7,722 nt of DNA from Desulfomonile tiedjei (GTDB lineage: Bacteria; Desulfobacterota; Desulfomonilia; Desulfomonilales; Desulfomonilaceae), in NCBI GenBank assembly GCA_020718965.1, contig DYRE01000096.1, positions 1-7,722 of the forward strand. The letters are read 5' to 3'. The position numbers were made by a program, and so were the translations under genes. Positions 6,051 to 7,722 of this stretch are shown here, in pieces. Positions within the stretch are counted from its first letter, which is position 1. Each line of letters starts with the position of its first letter. Under the pieces are notes generated by a model. The model was not told the origin of the DNA. It worked only from the letters and a program-made list of their open reading frames with translations, and did not search any database.

Positions 6051-7703
6051 CTAAACCTTCTTGGTATGATCGCCGTGATCTTCCTTGGTTCCATAACCGG
6101 AGACCATGGCCTTAAAGTTTTCACTAACAGTTTCACCAGTTGTGGCAAGGTACAGGTGAGCTATTACAAATGCGGCGAATAGCGCTCCGAGCACTAAATG
6201 TATCGTTGCTATCACCCACAATCCACCGACAAACCCTATCACACCAGAGAATGTTTCCGGATACATGTATATCAAGCCACTTATTAGCAGCAGCGGCAGC
6301 AAAATTAACTGAAATTTCAGATAAGCGATTTTCTGCAATGGATTGAATTTGTTGTCCTCCGAAGGCGCATAAGGGTGCGGTTCATGTTTGAATATTCCAT
6401 AACCATAGAATTTCGCCTGTTTAATCAGTCCACCTGGTATTTCGCCTTTCTTGGGGAAGTAGTGAGAAATTCTCCCACTGAATATGGCATACAGGAACCA
6501 TGCGCCCCAGCTAATGACTGCAGCCCACCCAAACCAATTGTGAACACTCACCGACCAGTCAAACCATCCAGGGAAAATCTCCGGCCAATGAATCATTATT
6601 CCGGTGATGATTAGCATTACGATGCACAGAGCCTGGAACCAGTGCCAAATTCGTTCAAACAAAGGATGGAGGTATATTTTTTCTGCAGAAGCGTGGTGCG
6701 GGCCTTTCTTTCTCGTCAAAATTCTTAAACCACCATGAAAGATAGGCAAAGCTAAAGTTCCGATCACAAGTATGATCAGTATGAAATCCAGGGCCGGAGA
6801 CCGGTGGGCTCCTAACACGTAACTGTAAGAGTCAAAAAGATCCTTGTTAATAAAATGGACATCGGTAATGAGTGAGAGAAAATCTTTTGGCTCCTGTTTA
6901 GTTTTTGACAAGATCGAGTTTTTGTTGTGGCATTGCTCACAAGACGCTGTATTGGCCTTAGCAGGCGGAATATTGTGCACGCCAGGTTTATCTCCCTGGT
7001 GACAAAGGAGGCATCCGAGCTTCATGTGCATATTCGCCTGTTGTAAAGATTTGTGTTGTTGAGCGTTATTCATCCCGTAAGCGGTGTGACAATCCAGGCA
7101 AACTCTCGATTTGAATTCGCTATCATAGGTTGACTGAGCCTGTCCATAATGGACGTTGTGACAACCAATGCACGGAGGAGCCTTGACACCAGCCTTTTTT
7201 CCATGAGCGCTCGCCTGAATACTCTCGACAGAGTCTTCGTGACATTCTTTGCAATCTACAAGAGCGAGTCGCTGATCATGGGGAATATCAGTAATGTCCT
7301 TGTGACATGAAACGCACGTAAGATCTTTGTGAACACCTTCACCATATTTCTTTTCATCAATGAACAGATTAAGTTCACCAAAAACGAAAGAGGGTTTCGC
7401 CCTCGGTGGAACCGGCTTATCTTTGACATTGACCTGATCAACCAATTCATCTTTGGACATCTTCAGGATATCCGGATTGTGACATCCTAGACAGGTTTCG
7501 TTGTCGACCTCCTTCGTTTCGGGTTTGGACTCAGGTTTTGTCTCCTCTGCCTGAACTGGTTTTTCACTGTTCGTGGTGGCCTGGTCGTCAGCCGCAAAAC
7601 TTCCGGTGTCAGAACCTAGAAAGGCGAATCCGTAGAATCCCACAAACAGAGCCGCCAACATTACAATGGATAGCTTTTTGAAACGCTTATTCCCTGAAAT
7701 CAT
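6051..7703 (-). CDS. CbcL-like membrane cytochrome: seven-heme cytochrome c fused to a diheme cytochrome b (quinol oxidoreductase)
   Basis: A 550-residue inner-membrane electron-transfer protein. Residues 8-30 form a signal sequence or anchor (possible cleavage after GSFA, 34-37), followed by a Lys/Glu/Pro-rich linker. The periplasmic part has seven CXXCH heme c motifs, starting at Cys71, 130, 151, 178, 202, 231 and 255. The membrane part has about five helices (305-323, 355-373, 388-410, 461-481, 497-520) resembling the FdnI/HydC cytochrome b family. His354 (RIWHWF), His388 (VHNWFG), His502 and His516 are the likely heme b ligands; the 14-residue step between the last two matches FdnI H155/H169. 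The same architecture, with more hemes c, is seen in Geobacter CbcL, which oxidises menaquinol for extracellular electron transfer. By analogy this protein would link the menaquinone pool to periplasmic cytochromes, in either direction. Its start is fixed by AAGGAG 7 nt upstream. It is convergent with the mla operon and likely independent of it. The architecture is certain, the exact role is not. Confidence 0.92.
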   Translation of the reverse strand: MISGNKRFKKLSIVMLAALFVGFYGFAFLGSDTGSFAADDQATTNSEKPVQAEETKPESKPETKEVDNETCLGCHNPDILKMSKDELVDQVNVKDKPVPPRAKPSFVFGELNLFIDEKKYGEGVHKDLTCVSCHKDITDIPHDQRLALVDCKECHEDSVESIQASAHGKKAGVKAPPCIGCHNVHYGQAQSTYDSEFKSRVCLDCHTAYGMNNAQQHKSLQQANMHMKLGCLLCHQGDKPGVHNIPPAKANTASCEQCHNKNSILSKTKQEPKDFLSLITDVHFINKDLFDSYSYVLGAHRSPALDFILIILVIGTLALPIFHGGLRILTRKKGPHHASAEKIYLHPLFERIWHWFQALCIVMLIITGIMIHWPEIFPGWFDWSVSVHNWFGWAAVISWGAWFLYAIFSGRISHYFPKKGEIPGGLIKQAKFYGYGIFKHEPHPYAPSEDNKFNPLQKIAYLKFQLILLPLLLISGLIYMYPETFSGVIGFVGGLWVIATIHLVLGALFAAFVIAHLYLATTGETVSENFKAMVSGYGTKEDHGDHTKKV

Positions 7704-7710
7704 CTTTCAA

Positions 7711-7716
7711 CTCCTT
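7711..7716 (-). promoter_or_regulatory. Ribosome binding site of the multiheme cytochrome gene
   Basis: AAGGAG on the minus strand, 7 nt before the ATG at 7703. It confirms the chosen start. The promoter, or an upstream cotranscribed gene, would lie beyond the right edge. Confidence 0.8.
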
Positions 7717-7722
7717 GGGTTA

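Noticed and set aside
6375..6614. Plus-strand open frame opposite the cytochrome b domain
   Set aside because: Antisense to conserved heme-ligand helices; no supporting signal.
1..7722. CRISPR arrays, tRNA or rRNA genes, insertion sequences, phage genes
   Set aside because: No regularly spaced direct repeats, no cloverleaf or rRNA-like stretch, and no transposase, integrase or terminal repeats were seen.

Overview
The window looks like a chromosomal segment of a Gram-negative anaerobe, most likely a Desulfobacterota (former Deltaproteobacteria) relative of the sulfate-reducing or syntrophic lineages. This rests on three things: a single-MCE Mla-type lipid transporter with a long helical tail, a seven-heme cytochrome c fused to a quinone-reactive cytochrome b, and a DnaE with an intact PHP metal centre. 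The taxonomic placement is inference; no rRNA or other marker is present.

Layout. Positions 1-1517 (minus) hold the N-terminal 505 codons of DNA polymerase III alpha (dnaE), running off the left edge. Positions 1518-1899 are an AT-rich divergent intergenic region with a good promoter candidate for dnaE, a weaker rightward promoter candidate, and a CRP/FNR-like palindrome. Positions 1900-5971 (plus) are a compact four-gene operon: mlaE (permease), mlaF (ATPase), mlaD (membrane-anchored MCE protein with a long coiled/helical extension), and a 482-residue exported protein of unknown function built from many '(aromatic/aliphatic)-W/F-P-(L/F)-(F/Y)' units spaced about every 17-23 residues. Positions 5962-6037 contain two perfect inverted repeats between convergent genes, probably terminators for the two sides. 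Positions 6051-7703 (minus) encode a CbcL-like inner-membrane quinol:multiheme cytochrome fusion with a signal sequence, seven CXXCH motifs and a five-helix cytochrome b domain.

How the genes work together. MlaE, MlaF and MlaD would form an inner-membrane ABC complex moving phospholipids or other hydrophobic molecules between the inner and outer membranes. No MlaB, MlaC or MlaA homologue lies beside them here. The WP-repeat protein is the operon's last gene, has its own strong ribosome binding site and is predicted to be exported. By position it is the best local candidate for an unrecognised envelope partner of the transporter, and it is the most interesting item in the window. The cytochrome gene faces the operon and is probably functionally independent: it would pass electrons from the menaquinone pool to periplasmic carriers.
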